Below, one piece after another: positions 15,937 to 22,935 of a DNA stretch of 27,593 bases (position 1 is its first letter; each line of letters starts with the position of its first letter). The stretch lies in contig JAEZKA010000022.1 in NCBI GenBank assembly GCA_023436225.1, positions 1 to 27,593 on the forward strand, read 5' to 3'. The position numbers and the translations under genes were made by a program. The notes below the pieces were generated by a model that was not told the origin of the DNA, did no database searches, and saw nothing but the letters and a program-made list of their open reading frames with translations. This DNA is from Bacillota bacterium. Lineage in GTDB: Bacteria; Bacillota; Clostridia; Lachnospirales; Lachnospiraceae.

Positions 15937-16776
15937 CTATTTCGACAACCGGATTCCATCATCGGTTATCTGAATGGTGCCTGCCTTATATAATTTACCG
16001 ATTGCTCTTTTGAAAGCGTTCTTACTTATTCTGAACTCTTTCTTTATTTTCTCTGGATCGGAAGAATCATTATAAGGAAGATATCCCTCTGCTGCCTGTA
16101 ATTTCGTAAGAATTAGATTAGCATCAGCATCCATCTGAACATGAGCTTTTTCTCTAAGGCTCAGAGTTAGCTTTCCGTCCTCACGTACATTAATAACTCT
16201 TGCTTTCACAATATCTCCAATTTTAACTGGGGTAAACACTTCATTCCTTGGAAGCATTGCGGAATATTTGTTATCCACAGCGACAAAGATACCGAAGGAA
16301 TCGATTTCATCGTAAATAATGCCGGTCACCATATCATCCTTTTTATAGGGAGATGTCTTTAAAAGGGAATCATAAACCTTCATGGTGGCACATAATCGAC
16401 TGCTCTTATCAACATAGAGAGTAATTAACACCTGGTCGCCGTCCTCCACTTTCCTGGTTTGTTCCTTATAGGGAAGCAATAGATCCTTCATGAGTCCCCA
16501 ATCCAGAAAGGCACCAACAGCTGTAACCTCCTTAACCTTAAGTACAGCAAGCTCTCCAAGGGTAACAGGCACTTTAGCAGTAGTTGCAATTTCCCTATCC
16601 TCCGAATCTTTATAGAGGAATACCTCCAATTGGTCGCCAACTATAGTTCCCTCAGGAATTTCTTTGAGGGGTAAAAGTACAGTATGCTTAGAATCCTTGC
16701 CGTCCGCACCTAGATAAACACCAAAGTCTGTCTTTTTAACGACCTCCAGGGTCTGATATTTTCCGAGTTCTATCAT
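15937..16776 (-). CDS. cvfB: S1 RNA-binding domain protein, CvfB/YitL family
   Basis: 279 aa. Read leftward, AAAGGAT lies 7 bases before the ATG at 16776. The protein has tandem S1-like barrels: an N-terminal one (GKYQTLEVVKKTDFGVYLGA), a middle one (LAVLKVKEVTAVGAFLDWGLMKDLLLPYKE) and a third (MVTGIIYDEIDSFGIFVAVDNKYSAMLPRNE, then GDIVKARVINVREDGKLTLSLR, cut here by position). The C-terminal winged-helix type region (about 225-279) ends in IQITDDGIRLSK. CvfB in Staphylococcus aureus binds RNA and affects virulence gene expression; the role here is unknown. It lies 23 bases after the thioesterase gene in the same leftward operon. Confidence 0.9.
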   Translation of the reverse strand: MIELGKYQTLEVVKKTDFGVYLGADGKDSKHTVLLPLKEIPEGTIVGDQLEVFLYKDSEDREIATTAKVPVTLGELAVLKVKEVTAVGAFLDWGLMKDLLLPYKEQTRKVEDGDQVLITLYVDKSSRLCATMKVYDSLLKTSPYKKDDMVTGIIYDEIDSFGIFVAVDNKYSAMLPRNEVFTPVKIGDIVKARVINVREDGKLTLSLREKAHVQMDADANLILTKLQAAEGYLPYNDSSDPEKIKKEFRISKNAFKRAIGKLYKAGTIQITDDGIRLSK

Positions 16777-16799
16777 AATAATATCCTTTCTTTTTAAGT

Positions 16800-17519
16800 T
16801 TATTGTTTAGGGTGTGTCCCGATAAATTCCACGATAGAATAGGTCCTGTTATCGATCGAGTCCAGCAGAATGAGATACCTGCCTTTCTCTGCGATTATCT
16901 TGGGAATAATCTGATCACCAAGTATGGCCTGCATCCGATATTCGACACGAATGGAGCTAATGATAAAATTATCAGGGATATACTGCTCAGCCATTTTAAT
17001 GTATTGCCCATTGTTGACATGGTTATACGAATCAATATTTGATTTTACAACGGTTATGGGTGGGAAAGCATTCCCGATACCGTTCACTTCAATTTTGCGC
17101 TCTGTTTGTTCCATCGGGTAGGGAGGTTCAATCGTATATCCATTCAAGTCAGCAGGAATTCTAGTTGGTTTCCCTGTTTCCGTGTCAATGTAGACCCAGA
17201 TGGAGCTGGCTACTGCAAGAATTTCATCGCAGGAATTCTTCATAATGAAATTACGGTATCCATAGATACCTTTGAAATCGTATGGCCAGGTTCCGATCGT
17301 TATTTCGTCTCCAAGCCGGATTGGCTTTAGAAGCTTTAGGTACCAGCTGTTTAATAACCAGACTCGTTTCTTTTCATTTAGATAAGCTAGTCCACGATTC
17401 ATATCTTCCGATTGAAAGGTACTGCAATCTTGAAAGTAATTTATAATACCGGAGGGATCCATGCATCCCTTTTGATGATTTAATTCAGTGTATCTGACTC
17501 TACTGTGAAAAGTATACAT
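16800..17519 (-). CDS. Acyl-ACP thioesterase (FatA/FatB family)
   Basis: 239 aa. It releases fatty acids from acyl-carrier protein and consists of two hotdog folds. The first (about 1-125) starts FHSRVRYTELNHQKGCMDP with a GIINYFQDCSTFQSED helix and WLLNSWYLKLLKPIRLGDEI. The second (about 140-239) has VVKSNIDSYNHVNNGQYIKM (158-175). N161, D163 and H167 fall in the family's catalytic region. Length matches bacterial members. It is first in a leftward operon with cvfB. AAAGG lies 9 bases before the ATG at 17519. Chain-length preference cannot be read from this sequence. Confidence 0.9.
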   Translation of the reverse strand: MYTFHSRVRYTELNHQKGCMDPSGIINYFQDCSTFQSEDMNRGLAYLNEKKRVWLLNSWYLKLLKPIRLGDEITIGTWPYDFKGIYGYRNFIMKNSCDEILAVASSIWVYIDTETGKPTRIPADLNGYTIEPPYPMEQTERKIEVNGIGNAFPPITVVKSNIDSYNHVNNGQYIKMAEQYIPDNFIISSIRVEYRMQAILGDQIIPKIIAEKGRYLILLDSIDNRTYSIVEFIGTHPKQ

Positions 17520-17832
17520 TTGAGAATGCCTTTCTGGTTCCTGACGATTGAAAGCACGATGGCTGTACTTTCTTTCTTATCACTGGAAAACGATTCATAA
17601 TCATTTTCTTATTATAGCATTTCTTCTATCTTTTCCATAGCTTTTTTTAAATTAAATAAATACTTTGAAATCTTATGATTTCAAATGGTTTCAATGATAA
17701 TAAAGGGGGATTATCTTGGGGTGACTTTTTCTTTATTCTATTTATTAAGAATTTATGTTTTCATGGAAAAATGCTGGAATTATTATTTTATATTTGTTAT
17801 AATAAGCTTGTTTATGAAGGAGGGATAACTAA
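17520..17832. other. Divergent intergenic region (thioesterase / methyltransferase)
   Basis: 313 bases without a gene. On the plus strand, TATAAT (17798-17803) is a good -10 for the methyltransferase, with only a weak -35 (TGGAAT). On the minus strand, a TATAAT in GCTATAATAAG is a candidate -10 for the thioesterase operon, again with a weak -35. A hairpin TTTGAAATC, TTAT, GATTTCAAA lies at 17664-17685 between them and could be an operator or the overlap of the two 5' regions. Confidence 0.5.
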
Positions 17833-18423
17833 TTGGACTCGATAGAGTATTATGATAAGAACGCAGTGGAATATTTCGAGAGAACAGTAGATATTAGTAT
17901 GCAAAGCTGGTGGGATATTTTCACCGAGCAGCTACCGGAAGGAGCAAGTATTTTAGACTTGGGCTGTGGATCAGGCAGAGACAGTGCATATTTCATTTCC
18001 TGTGGCTTCGATGTAACTGCGATGGATGCATCTGAAGAAATGTGTGATTTGGCAAGTATACATATTGGACAAGATGTATTACATCTATCATTTGCTGAAA
18101 TGGATTTTAATCAAGTGTTTGACGGAATATGGGCATGTGCATCCTTATTGCATATACCTAGTGATGAGATAGACTCAATCTTAGTAAAGGTAATAAATAG
18201 CTTAAAGATAAATGGTATTCTATTCCTGTCATTCCATTACGGTGAATTTGAAGGAGAGCGGGACGGCCGCTATTTCACGGACTATCGGATGAAAACCTTA
18301 AAGGAATTATTAGGCAGGTATGAGAATCTTGAGATAATAGAGATCGACAAATGTGGTGACTCACATGAAGATAATGAAACGGAATGGATTTATGCTTTAA
18401 TTCGTAGAATTGTTCAAGAATAA
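17833..18423 (+). CDS. Class I SAM-dependent methyltransferase
   Basis: 196 aa. TTG start at 17833, supported by AGGAGG at 17818-17823 with 9-base spacing. SAM-binding motif I is ILDLGCGSGRDS (40-51). Acidic motif II is FDVTAMDASEEM (59-70), which contacts ribose, and a motif IV region is DGIWACASLLHIP. The N-terminus YYDKNAVEYFERTVDISM resembles small Methyltransf_11/25 proteins. The substrate is unknown; candidates in related proteins include tellurite-type or small-molecule methylation. It appears monocistronic, followed by two palindromic elements. Confidence 0.87.
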   Translation: MDSIEYYDKNAVEYFERTVDISMQSWWDIFTEQLPEGASILDLGCGSGRDSAYFISCGFDVTAMDASEEMCDLASIHIGQDVLHLSFAEMDFNQVFDGIWACASLLHIPSDEIDSILVKVINSLKINGILFLSFHYGEFEGERDGRYFTDYRMKTLKELLGRYENLEIIEIDKCGDSHEDNETEWIYALIRRIVQE

Positions 18424-18450
18424 ATGTTGGATGGTTAAATATTGAATATT

Positions 18451-18480
18451 ACAATAGAAGCATGCTTCGCGAATTTTAAC
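18451..18480. repeat. Short palindrome (AGAAAG/CTTTCT hairpin family, degenerate copy)
   Basis: ACAATAGAAGCATGCTTCGCGAATTTTAA includes the perfect palindrome GAAGCATGCTTC (18457-18468). It resembles the hairpins at 22085-22120 and 26577-26610, which share CAATAGAAAG and GCATGCTT or its equivalent. Confidence 0.5.
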
Positions 18481-18490
18481 TTATAAAATA

Positions 18491-18601
18491 AAGGGGCTGT
18501 CGTAAAACGTATAACCAAAAGAGGAAAGATGGATTAACTCTCCGCGAGGGGGGAACTGATTCATCTTTCTTCCAAGGCTAATTCATTATGCGACAGCCCC
18601 T
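18491..18601. repeat. ~110-bp palindromic element with GGGGCTGTCG ends
   Basis: AGGGGCTGTCG (18492-18502) is matched by CGACAGCCCCT (18591-18601). Inner arms also pair: GGAAAGATGGATTAACTC against GAACTGATTCATCTTTC. The whole folds as one long imperfect hairpin without coding potential. There is no clear target-site duplication, and the T run of a normal terminator is missing, although it lies between the methyltransferase and the convergent yjfB gene and may block transcription. The end sequence resembles terminal repeats of IS1182-type elements (from memory, untested). Confidence 0.7.
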
Positions 18602-18618
18602 AATCATATCATGCAATA

Positions 18619-18798
18619 TTAAATTCTTAGATCAATGTTCTGTCCAACCATAGGATTGACGGATTGCTCCATCATTCTAATCATTCCTTCACCGGATAAT
18701 TCGAAGCTGTCGAGGCTTTTAGAAAGAACAGCGGTACCGATGATGGAATTGTTACTTGTCATAGCAACAGTACTTGGTGTTAAAGAAGAGATTGTCAT
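18619..18798 (-). CDS. Small YjfB-family putative motility protein
   Basis: 59 aa, read leftward from ATG (18798) to TAA (18619). AAAGGA lies about 7 bases before the start. The sequence begins MTISSLTPSTVAMTSNNS, continues through AVLSKSLDSFELSGEGMIRMMEQ, and ends SVNPMVGQNIDLRI. The ending V-N/Q-P-x-x-G-x-N-I-D-x-R/K is the hallmark of the YjfB family (PF14070), small proteins linked with motility regulons in Firmicutes. Function is unproven. It is monocistronic, convergent with the methyltransferase and divergent from trxB. Confidence 0.8.
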   Translation of the reverse strand: MTISSLTPSTVAMTSNNSIIGTAVLSKSLDSFELSGEGMIRMMEQSVNPMVGQNIDLRI

Positions 18799-18896
18799 AA
18801 GGTTTTCCTTTCTTCATCCCTAGGTGAATAAATGGTAAGCAAATAGTAATAAAGTTACTGATTTTTGAGTAATTTAATGATATATTGTTAGAAATT

Positions 18897-18924
18897 ATTA
18901 TACCACAGTTTTCATAGTAATCAA
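18897..18924 (-). promoter_or_regulatory. Candidate sigma-A promoter for the yjfB gene
   Basis: On the minus strand, TTGATT (18919-18924) and TATAAT (18897-18902) are separated by 16 bases. It would start transcription about 90 bases before the yjfB ATG. No sigma-D (flagellar) motif of TAAA and GCCGATAA type was seen, although the family is often flagellum-linked. Confidence 0.5.
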
Positions 18925-18956
18925 TAATATAAGAATAATCAAAGGAGGAATATGCT

Positions 18957-19877
18957 ATGATTTATGATGTAATTATTATCGGTTCAGGTCCTGCAGGTCT
19001 TTCTGCAGCAATATATGCCAAAAGAGCAGAATTAAATGTGATTGTAATTGAGAAGGCAGGACTCAGCGGAGGTCAGATTATTAATACCTACGAGGTGGAT
19101 AATTATCCTGGTACCCCTGGAATCAGCGGATTTGAATTAAGTACTAAATTCAGAGAGCATGCTGATAAATTAGAGACGAAATTTGTGAATGGTGAAGTAA
19201 CTGATTTTAGACTGGAAGATGAACTGAAGATTGTGACCATGGATGATGGTACTCAATATACAGCGAAATCCGTAGTGATTGCTACGGGCGGAGCACCGCG
19301 TCATCTAGGTGTAGAAGGCGAGGATAAGCTTTCTGGCATGGGAGTATCCTACTGTGCTACCTGTGATGGGGCCTTTTTTAAGAATAAGTCAGTCGCTGTC
19401 GTAGGCGGAGGAGATGTTGCAGTAGAGGATGCTATCTTTTTGGCAAGAATTTGTAAGCAGGTTTATGTAATTCATAGAAGGGATCAATTCCGTGCATCTA
19501 AGAGTATAACCTCAAGATTAACTGCATTAGAAAACGTAACAATTCTATGGGATAGTGTGGTCGAGAAAATAAATGGGGATGAGAGTGTTGAATCCATAGA
19601 GGTTAAAAATATTAAGACCAATGAGACAGCTAGCTATGGAGTAGCCGGGATTTTCATTGCGGTAGGTTACCTTCCGAATTCTGATATTTATAGAAAAGTT
19701 GTAGCAACAGATGAAGGAGGATATATTATAGCTAGTGAGAATTGTGAGACGAATATTCCAGGTGTATTTGTTGCGGGTGATGTACGAACTAAGGAGCTGC
19801 GTCAGATTATTACAGCAGCATCCGATGGGGCAAATGCTATTACAGCAGTAGAAAAATATTTGAATAATTTAGAATAG
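18957..19877 (+). CDS. trxB: Thioredoxin reductase (NADPH type)
   Basis: 306 aa. It transfers electrons from NADPH through FAD to the redox-active disulfide and on to thioredoxin. The FAD-binding loop is GSGPAG (9-14), the redox motif CATC lies at 133-136, and the NAD(P) loop is GGGDVAVEDA (150-159). HRRDQFRA (173-180) is the arginine pattern that favours NADPH over ferredoxin-type reductases. The C-terminal FAD contact is GVFVAGDVRTKELRQI. AAAGGAGG lies just upstream of ATG 18957. No thioredoxin gene is adjacent and no clear terminator follows. Confidence 0.96.
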   Translation: MIYDVIIIGSGPAGLSAAIYAKRAELNVIVIEKAGLSGGQIINTYEVDNYPGTPGISGFELSTKFREHADKLETKFVNGEVTDFRLEDELKIVTMDDGTQYTAKSVVIATGGAPRHLGVEGEDKLSGMGVSYCATCDGAFFKNKSVAVVGGGDVAVEDAIFLARICKQVYVIHRRDQFRASKSITSRLTALENVTILWDSVVEKINGDESVESIEVKNIKTNETASYGVAGIFIAVGYLPNSDIYRKVVATDEGGYIIASENCETNIPGVFVAGDVRTKELRQIITAASDGANAITAVEKYLNNLE

Positions 19878-19957
19878 ACAATATATGGTAATGTGACAGG
19901 AATATTAATAAAATTCAGTACTTTATAAAATTATATGTCGTTTTAATTTGTTTATTA

Positions 19958-19986
19958 TTGACACATTGTGGCACATTTGTTATAAT
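19958..19986 (+). promoter_or_regulatory. Perfect consensus sigma-A promoter for the NlpC/P60 gene
   Basis: TTGACA (19958-19963), a 17-base spacer and TATAAT (19981-19986), with TGT before the -10 (extended -10). All twelve core bases match consensus, so transcription should be strong unless repressed. Confidence 0.88.
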
Positions 19987-19992
19987 TATCTC

Positions 19993-20163
19993 AAACGTAT
20001 TTAATAATTTTGTAATATTTATCGTTACAAATTATTAATGATGATAGAAAGTCCGCATAGCGTGCTTTTTATCGTTGTACTGAAGGCTATGTAGTAAATC
20101 GTTGTTGGGAACGATGATTTATTTGACATCTAGAGCGCTTTGTTACGCGGGAGGTAATTAAGA
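19993..20163 (+). promoter_or_regulatory. Structured ~170-base leader of the NlpC/P60 gene
   Basis: The leader opens with a hairpin close to the transcript end (TTAATAATTTTGTAA 20001-20015 with TTACAAATTATTAA 20025-20038). Next come GATAGAAAG...CTTTTTATC (20043-20073), a member of the dispersed hairpin family, and AAATCGTT...AACGATGATTT (20096-20120). A weak GCG/CGC stem (20135-20148) abuts the ribosome binding site GGGAGGT (20149-20155). It matches no riboswitch I recognise; the c-di-AMP (ydaO) consensus often found before such hydrolases was not seen. Confidence 0.55.
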
Positions 20164-21420
20164 ATGAGAAAAGCGAAGGCTATGAGGACAGTATTATTTA
20201 TCGCTTCGGCCGCATTGTATATTTCAATTCCAGCTATATCTGTTCAGGCGGATACGATTCCAACAGAGCAAGGTGTGGCTGGTTTTGCTTATCTATTAGA
20301 TAATTATTATTCATCAACGAAGGCAGATACCGTTACTGCCGACAAGACCTTAATTAATATTTTGAAAACCGAGATTATATCACCCTATGCTAACCTGGGT
20401 GTATCAAAAGCGGATAGTTACGTGAATGTTAGAAAAGAGCCGTCTACGGATAGTGAAGTAGTCGGTAAGCTATATCGTGGCTGTGCAGCAGATATTCTTG
20501 AGTATTTGGAAGGCGACTGGGTTAAAATCCAATCCGGTGATGTGAAAGGATACATAGCCTCGAATTATCTGGCAATCGGACGAGATGCCGAAGCCATGGT
20601 GGATGAATATGCGACACAGTATGCAACGGTAGATACGCAGACATTACGTGTTCGGGAAAAAATGAGCGTTGATTCTGGTATATTAACATTGGTGCCTTAT
20701 GGTGAGACTTATCCGGTGGTGAAAGATTATGGCGATTGGGTTGAGATAGTATTAGGTACCGATGAAGAGACTGGTGGCGATTTTACAGGCTTTCTATCCA
20801 AGGATTATATAAAGATGACTGTGGAATTTAAGTTTGCAATCTCTGTTGAAGAGGAGCAACGCATCCTTCGTGAGCAGCAGGAAGCAGAACGAGCTGAAGC
20901 TGAGAGAAAGGCTAAGCTTGCGCAGGAGGAAGCTGAGCGCAAGGAAGCAGCAAGAAGGGCAGAGGAGGCTAAGAAGAATAACTCCGGTTCTAATAATTCC
21001 AGTAATTCCAATAGCTCCAATAATGAAAGCCCATCTCATTCCGGCTCAAACTCAGGAAATCGAAATGATATTATTGAATATGCTCAAAAGTTTGTTGGTA
21101 ATCGATATGTATGGGGAGGCACAAGCTTGACAAGAGGAGCAGATTGCTCTGGCTTTGTACAAGCTGTTTACGCTGACTTTGGGTATAGGATACCTAGAGT
21201 ATCCCGTGATCAGGCAGCTTCTGCAGGTAAGAGAGTTAGTGAAGCGGACATGCTTCCGGGTGATCTTGTATTCTATGCAAATAGCAGTGGTACAGTAAAC
21301 CATGTAGGAATGTATATCGGAAATGGTCAGATTGTACATGCAGCGAACTCAAGACAAGGTATCATTCGATCGAATGTTAGGTATAGAGATATCTATTGTG
21401 TGAGAAGAGTGATTAACTAG
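20164..21420 (+). CDS. Secreted SH3-NlpC/P60 cell-wall peptidase
   Basis: 418 aa. Residues 1-29 form a signal peptide (KAKAMR, then VLFIASAALYISIPAISVQA). Two bacterial SH3 domains follow (about 84-138, with SYVNVRKEPSTDSEVVGKLY; about 157-215, with TLRVREKMSVDSGILTLVPYG). Residues about 226-272 are a charged coiled coil (EEEQRILREQQEAERAEAER), then a Ser/Asn/Gly-rich linker to about 300. The NlpC/P60 domain (about 302-418) has the catalytic cysteine in ADCSGF (C328), His380 (NHVGMYIG) and His392 (VHAAN). The family cleaves peptide cross-bridge stems of peptidoglycan, commonly gamma-D-Glu-diamino acid bonds, and acts in daughter-cell separation or growth. Start: GGGAGGT 8 bases before ATG. 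Confidence 0.93.
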   Translation: MRKAKAMRTVLFIASAALYISIPAISVQADTIPTEQGVAGFAYLLDNYYSSTKADTVTADKTLINILKTEIISPYANLGVSKADSYVNVRKEPSTDSEVVGKLYRGCAADILEYLEGDWVKIQSGDVKGYIASNYLAIGRDAEAMVDEYATQYATVDTQTLRVREKMSVDSGILTLVPYGETYPVVKDYGDWVEIVLGTDEETGGDFTGFLSKDYIKMTVEFKFAISVEEEQRILREQQEAERAEAERKAKLAQEEAERKEAARRAEEAKKNNSGSNNSSNSNSSNNESPSHSGSNSGNRNDIIEYAQKFVGNRYVWGGTSLTRGADCSGFVQAVYADFGYRIPRVSRDQAASAGKRVSEADMLPGDLVFYANSSGTVNHVGMYIGNGQIVHAANSRQGIIRSNVRYRDIYCVRRVIN

Positions 21421-21428
21421 AAGATAAA

Positions 21429-21467
21429 AAATTCTCTAAGCCTCAAAAAGGTTTAGAGAATTTTTTT
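21429..21467 (+). terminator. Rho-independent terminator of the NlpC/P60 gene
   Basis: AAATTCTCTAAGCCT (21429-21443) pairs with AGGTTTAGAGAATTT (21449-21463), loop CAAAA, followed by a run of seven T (21461-21467). It starts 9 bases after the stop codon. Confidence 0.93.
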
Positions 21468-21592
21468 GTACGAATGAAGCATTTGTCCTGCGCTTCGTAA
21501 TTAGAAGCCATCGATTACTTTCGAAGAATACAGAGGGGTTTAGTCTTAATGGTTTATCAACCCTAGATCTTTTCTCTAATCATATTATCTCA

Positions 21593-21621
21593 TTGGAATA
21601 ATTTGATAACTATGCTAGAAT
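21593..21621 (+). promoter_or_regulatory. Sigma-A promoter for the PilZ gene
   Basis: TTGGAA (21593-21598), a 17-base spacer and TAGAAT (21616-21621), with TGC before the -10 (extended). The leader is about 50 bases. The preceding stretch 21468-21592 holds no gene. Confidence 0.72.
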
Positions 21622-21677
21622 TATCTTACTAGTATCTTTATGGGGAGCGGCAATGATACATATAAGGAGAGAGGGAT

Positions 21678-22040
21678 ATGACTGATAACGAGGTAAAGGA
21701 TAGGAGAAGATACAAAAGGTTACCCATAGAACTTCAATTGGAAGTAGATGAGGTTTTTAAGCAGGATCATATTGTGATCAAGGATTTGAAAGCATCGGTT
21801 TCCGTATTTGATATCTCCAGAAATGGAATTGGTTTTATCAGTGAGGGTAGCTTACCATTGGGATATTACTTTCGTGGAAGAATTAATCTGGGCGATGGGG
21901 ACTTCTTCTATGTAGTACTACAGATTGTAAGAGCACATATCAAAGATAATAAGAATAAGGTTTATGGGGCAGAATTTGTTGGCCTTGCTCCTTTTCTGGC
22001 AGATAAGGTTGATAGGTATGAGAAGAAGCTGACTAAGTAG
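21678..22040 (+). CDS. PilZ-domain c-di-GMP-binding protein
   Basis: 120 aa, a single cytoplasmic PilZ domain. The two c-di-GMP motifs are present: RxxxR as R10-YK-R14 (RRYKRLPIEL) and D/NxSxxG as D45-I-S47-RN-G50 (FDISRNGIGF). AAGGAG (21664-21669) lies 8 bases before the ATG. Stand-alone PilZ proteins act as c-di-GMP receptors that alter motility, secretion or surface behaviour by binding partners. It is monocistronic with its own promoter and terminator. The partner is not evident, although flagellar genes lie about 11 kb upstream. Confidence 0.9.
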   Translation: MTDNEVKDRRRYKRLPIELQLEVDEVFKQDHIVIKDLKASVSVFDISRNGIGFISEGSLPLGYYFRGRINLGDGDFFYVVLQIVRAHIKDNKNKVYGAEFVGLAPFLADKVDRYEKKLTK

Positions 22041-22084
22041 TGACATAACGTGAAGAGTATTTGGTATGTAGATCGAATTGAAAG

Positions 22085-22120
22085 TAATAGTAGAAAGCAT
22101 GCTTTGTAGATTTTCTATTG
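22085..22120. repeat. AGAAAG/CTTTCT-family hairpin after pilZ
   Basis: AATAGTAGAAAG pairs with ATTTTCTATT with a bulge, around the perfect palindrome AAAGCATGCTTT (22094-22105). Similar to copies at 18451, 20043 and 26577. It has no T tail; the true terminator follows at 22135. Confidence 0.6.
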
Positions 22121-22134
22121 TCATGGATTGATAA

Positions 22135-22180
22135 GGCTTATGTATTATGGGATAAATGACCATTATGCATAAGTCTTTTT
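22135..22180 (+). terminator. Rho-independent terminator of the PilZ gene
   Basis: GGCTTATGTATTATGG (22135-22150) pairs with CCATTATGCATAAGTC (22160-22175), loop of 9 bases, followed by TTTTT (22176-22180). The minus strand lacks a comparable T run. Confidence 0.88.
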
Positions 22181-22851
22181 ATGTACCGAGGTTAATAGTA
22201 CAGTCTATCTTGTGTTATTATAATCTGAACATCTATATTTAGTGCTTTTTGAATACTGTGCATTATGCATAAATAATTCAGTCATCTGTTTTGGAGTATT
22301 AATCCGAATAAAGAGTAAACATAATGAATAATCTTTAAATTGATTAAATTTACGCTACGTTTTCTTGGTTGTGATGTGACAAAAAATTATCTTAAATTCC
22401 TATTGACAAACAATGTTATATACAAATTGCACAAAAGAACCTAGGGAATTGGAAAAAAAAGGGGGTATTAAGGCCGGATTATACAATTTATCAATAAGTT
22501 ATCCACATCTGAGAAGCCTTGTTTTTGAATAAAAAGAAGTTATACACCGATTTATCCACATTATCCACATTAAGAAACTACTCGTGTCTAATATTGAAAT
22601 AGGTGTCAATATCGAAAGTGCGTTTTGTAACTTATGATAAATCGTATTTCAGGTGTACAAACTTAAATTTTTGTACTTGACAAAGTATTTGTCGGACAAT
22701 ATTTGCTTAACCAGGTTATTTGATTAAAAATTCTATAATTTAGGTATAATAGTAAAGATTATACAGATAGTATCGAATATTACATTTATTCTAAGTTTTT
22801 GCGTTCTTAGGCTCATAGTCTTTTTGAGCCGGGTAATAATATTTTAGTAGC
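22181..22851. other. Long AT-rich intergenic region upstream of hpf
   Basis: About 670 bases with no convincing gene on either strand. It holds the DnaA-box cluster (22499-22569), two TTGACA sequences (22403-22408, 22677-22682) without a good -10 at 16-18 bases, the palindrome TTATGCATAA (22263-22272), a G-run GGGGG near 22461, and a small GGCTCA/TGAGCC hairpin at about 22810-22830. It is the longest non-coding stretch of the window. Confidence 0.6.
22499..22569 (+). other. Cluster of DnaA boxes
   Basis: Perfect TTATCCACA occurs at 22499-22507, 22552-22560 and 22561-22569, all in the same orientation; the last two abut head to tail with no gap. TTATACACC (22540-22548) and TTATATACA (22416-22424) are one-mismatch variants of TTATNCACA. 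The surrounding DNA is AT-rich. No dnaA, dnaN or rpmH gene is near, so this is not a standard oriC; it may titrate DnaA or regulate hpf. Confidence 0.7.
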
Positions 22852-22880
22852 TTGTCACTTCTTGTGGTATATGGTATAAT
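22852..22880 (+). promoter_or_regulatory. Sigma-A promoter for hpf
   Basis: TTGTCA (22852-22857), a 17-base spacer and TATAAT (22875-22880), with TGG before the -10. It gives a leader of about 50 bases. No sigma-B type site (GTTT/GGGTAT) as used for B. subtilis hpf/yvyD was seen. Confidence 0.8.
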
Positions 22881-22935
22881 AAGGATAGCATAGAAGTGTT
22901 AATGCTAACAAGAAAGTAAAAAGGAGTTGGGCATT

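Noticed and set aside
16271..16279. Another perfect DnaA box TTATCCACA
   Set aside because: It is a single copy inside the cvfB coding sequence, explained by codons for Val-Asp-Asn; kept only as background for the cluster at 22499.
19993..20163. c-di-AMP (ydaO-type) riboswitch before the NlpC/P60 gene
   Set aside because: The gene type fits, but the conserved core sequences were not found in the leader.
22677..22705. TTGACA as a -35 for an hpf promoter
   Set aside because: No acceptable -10 at 16-18 bases; the TTGTCA/TATAAT pair at 22852-22880 is far better.
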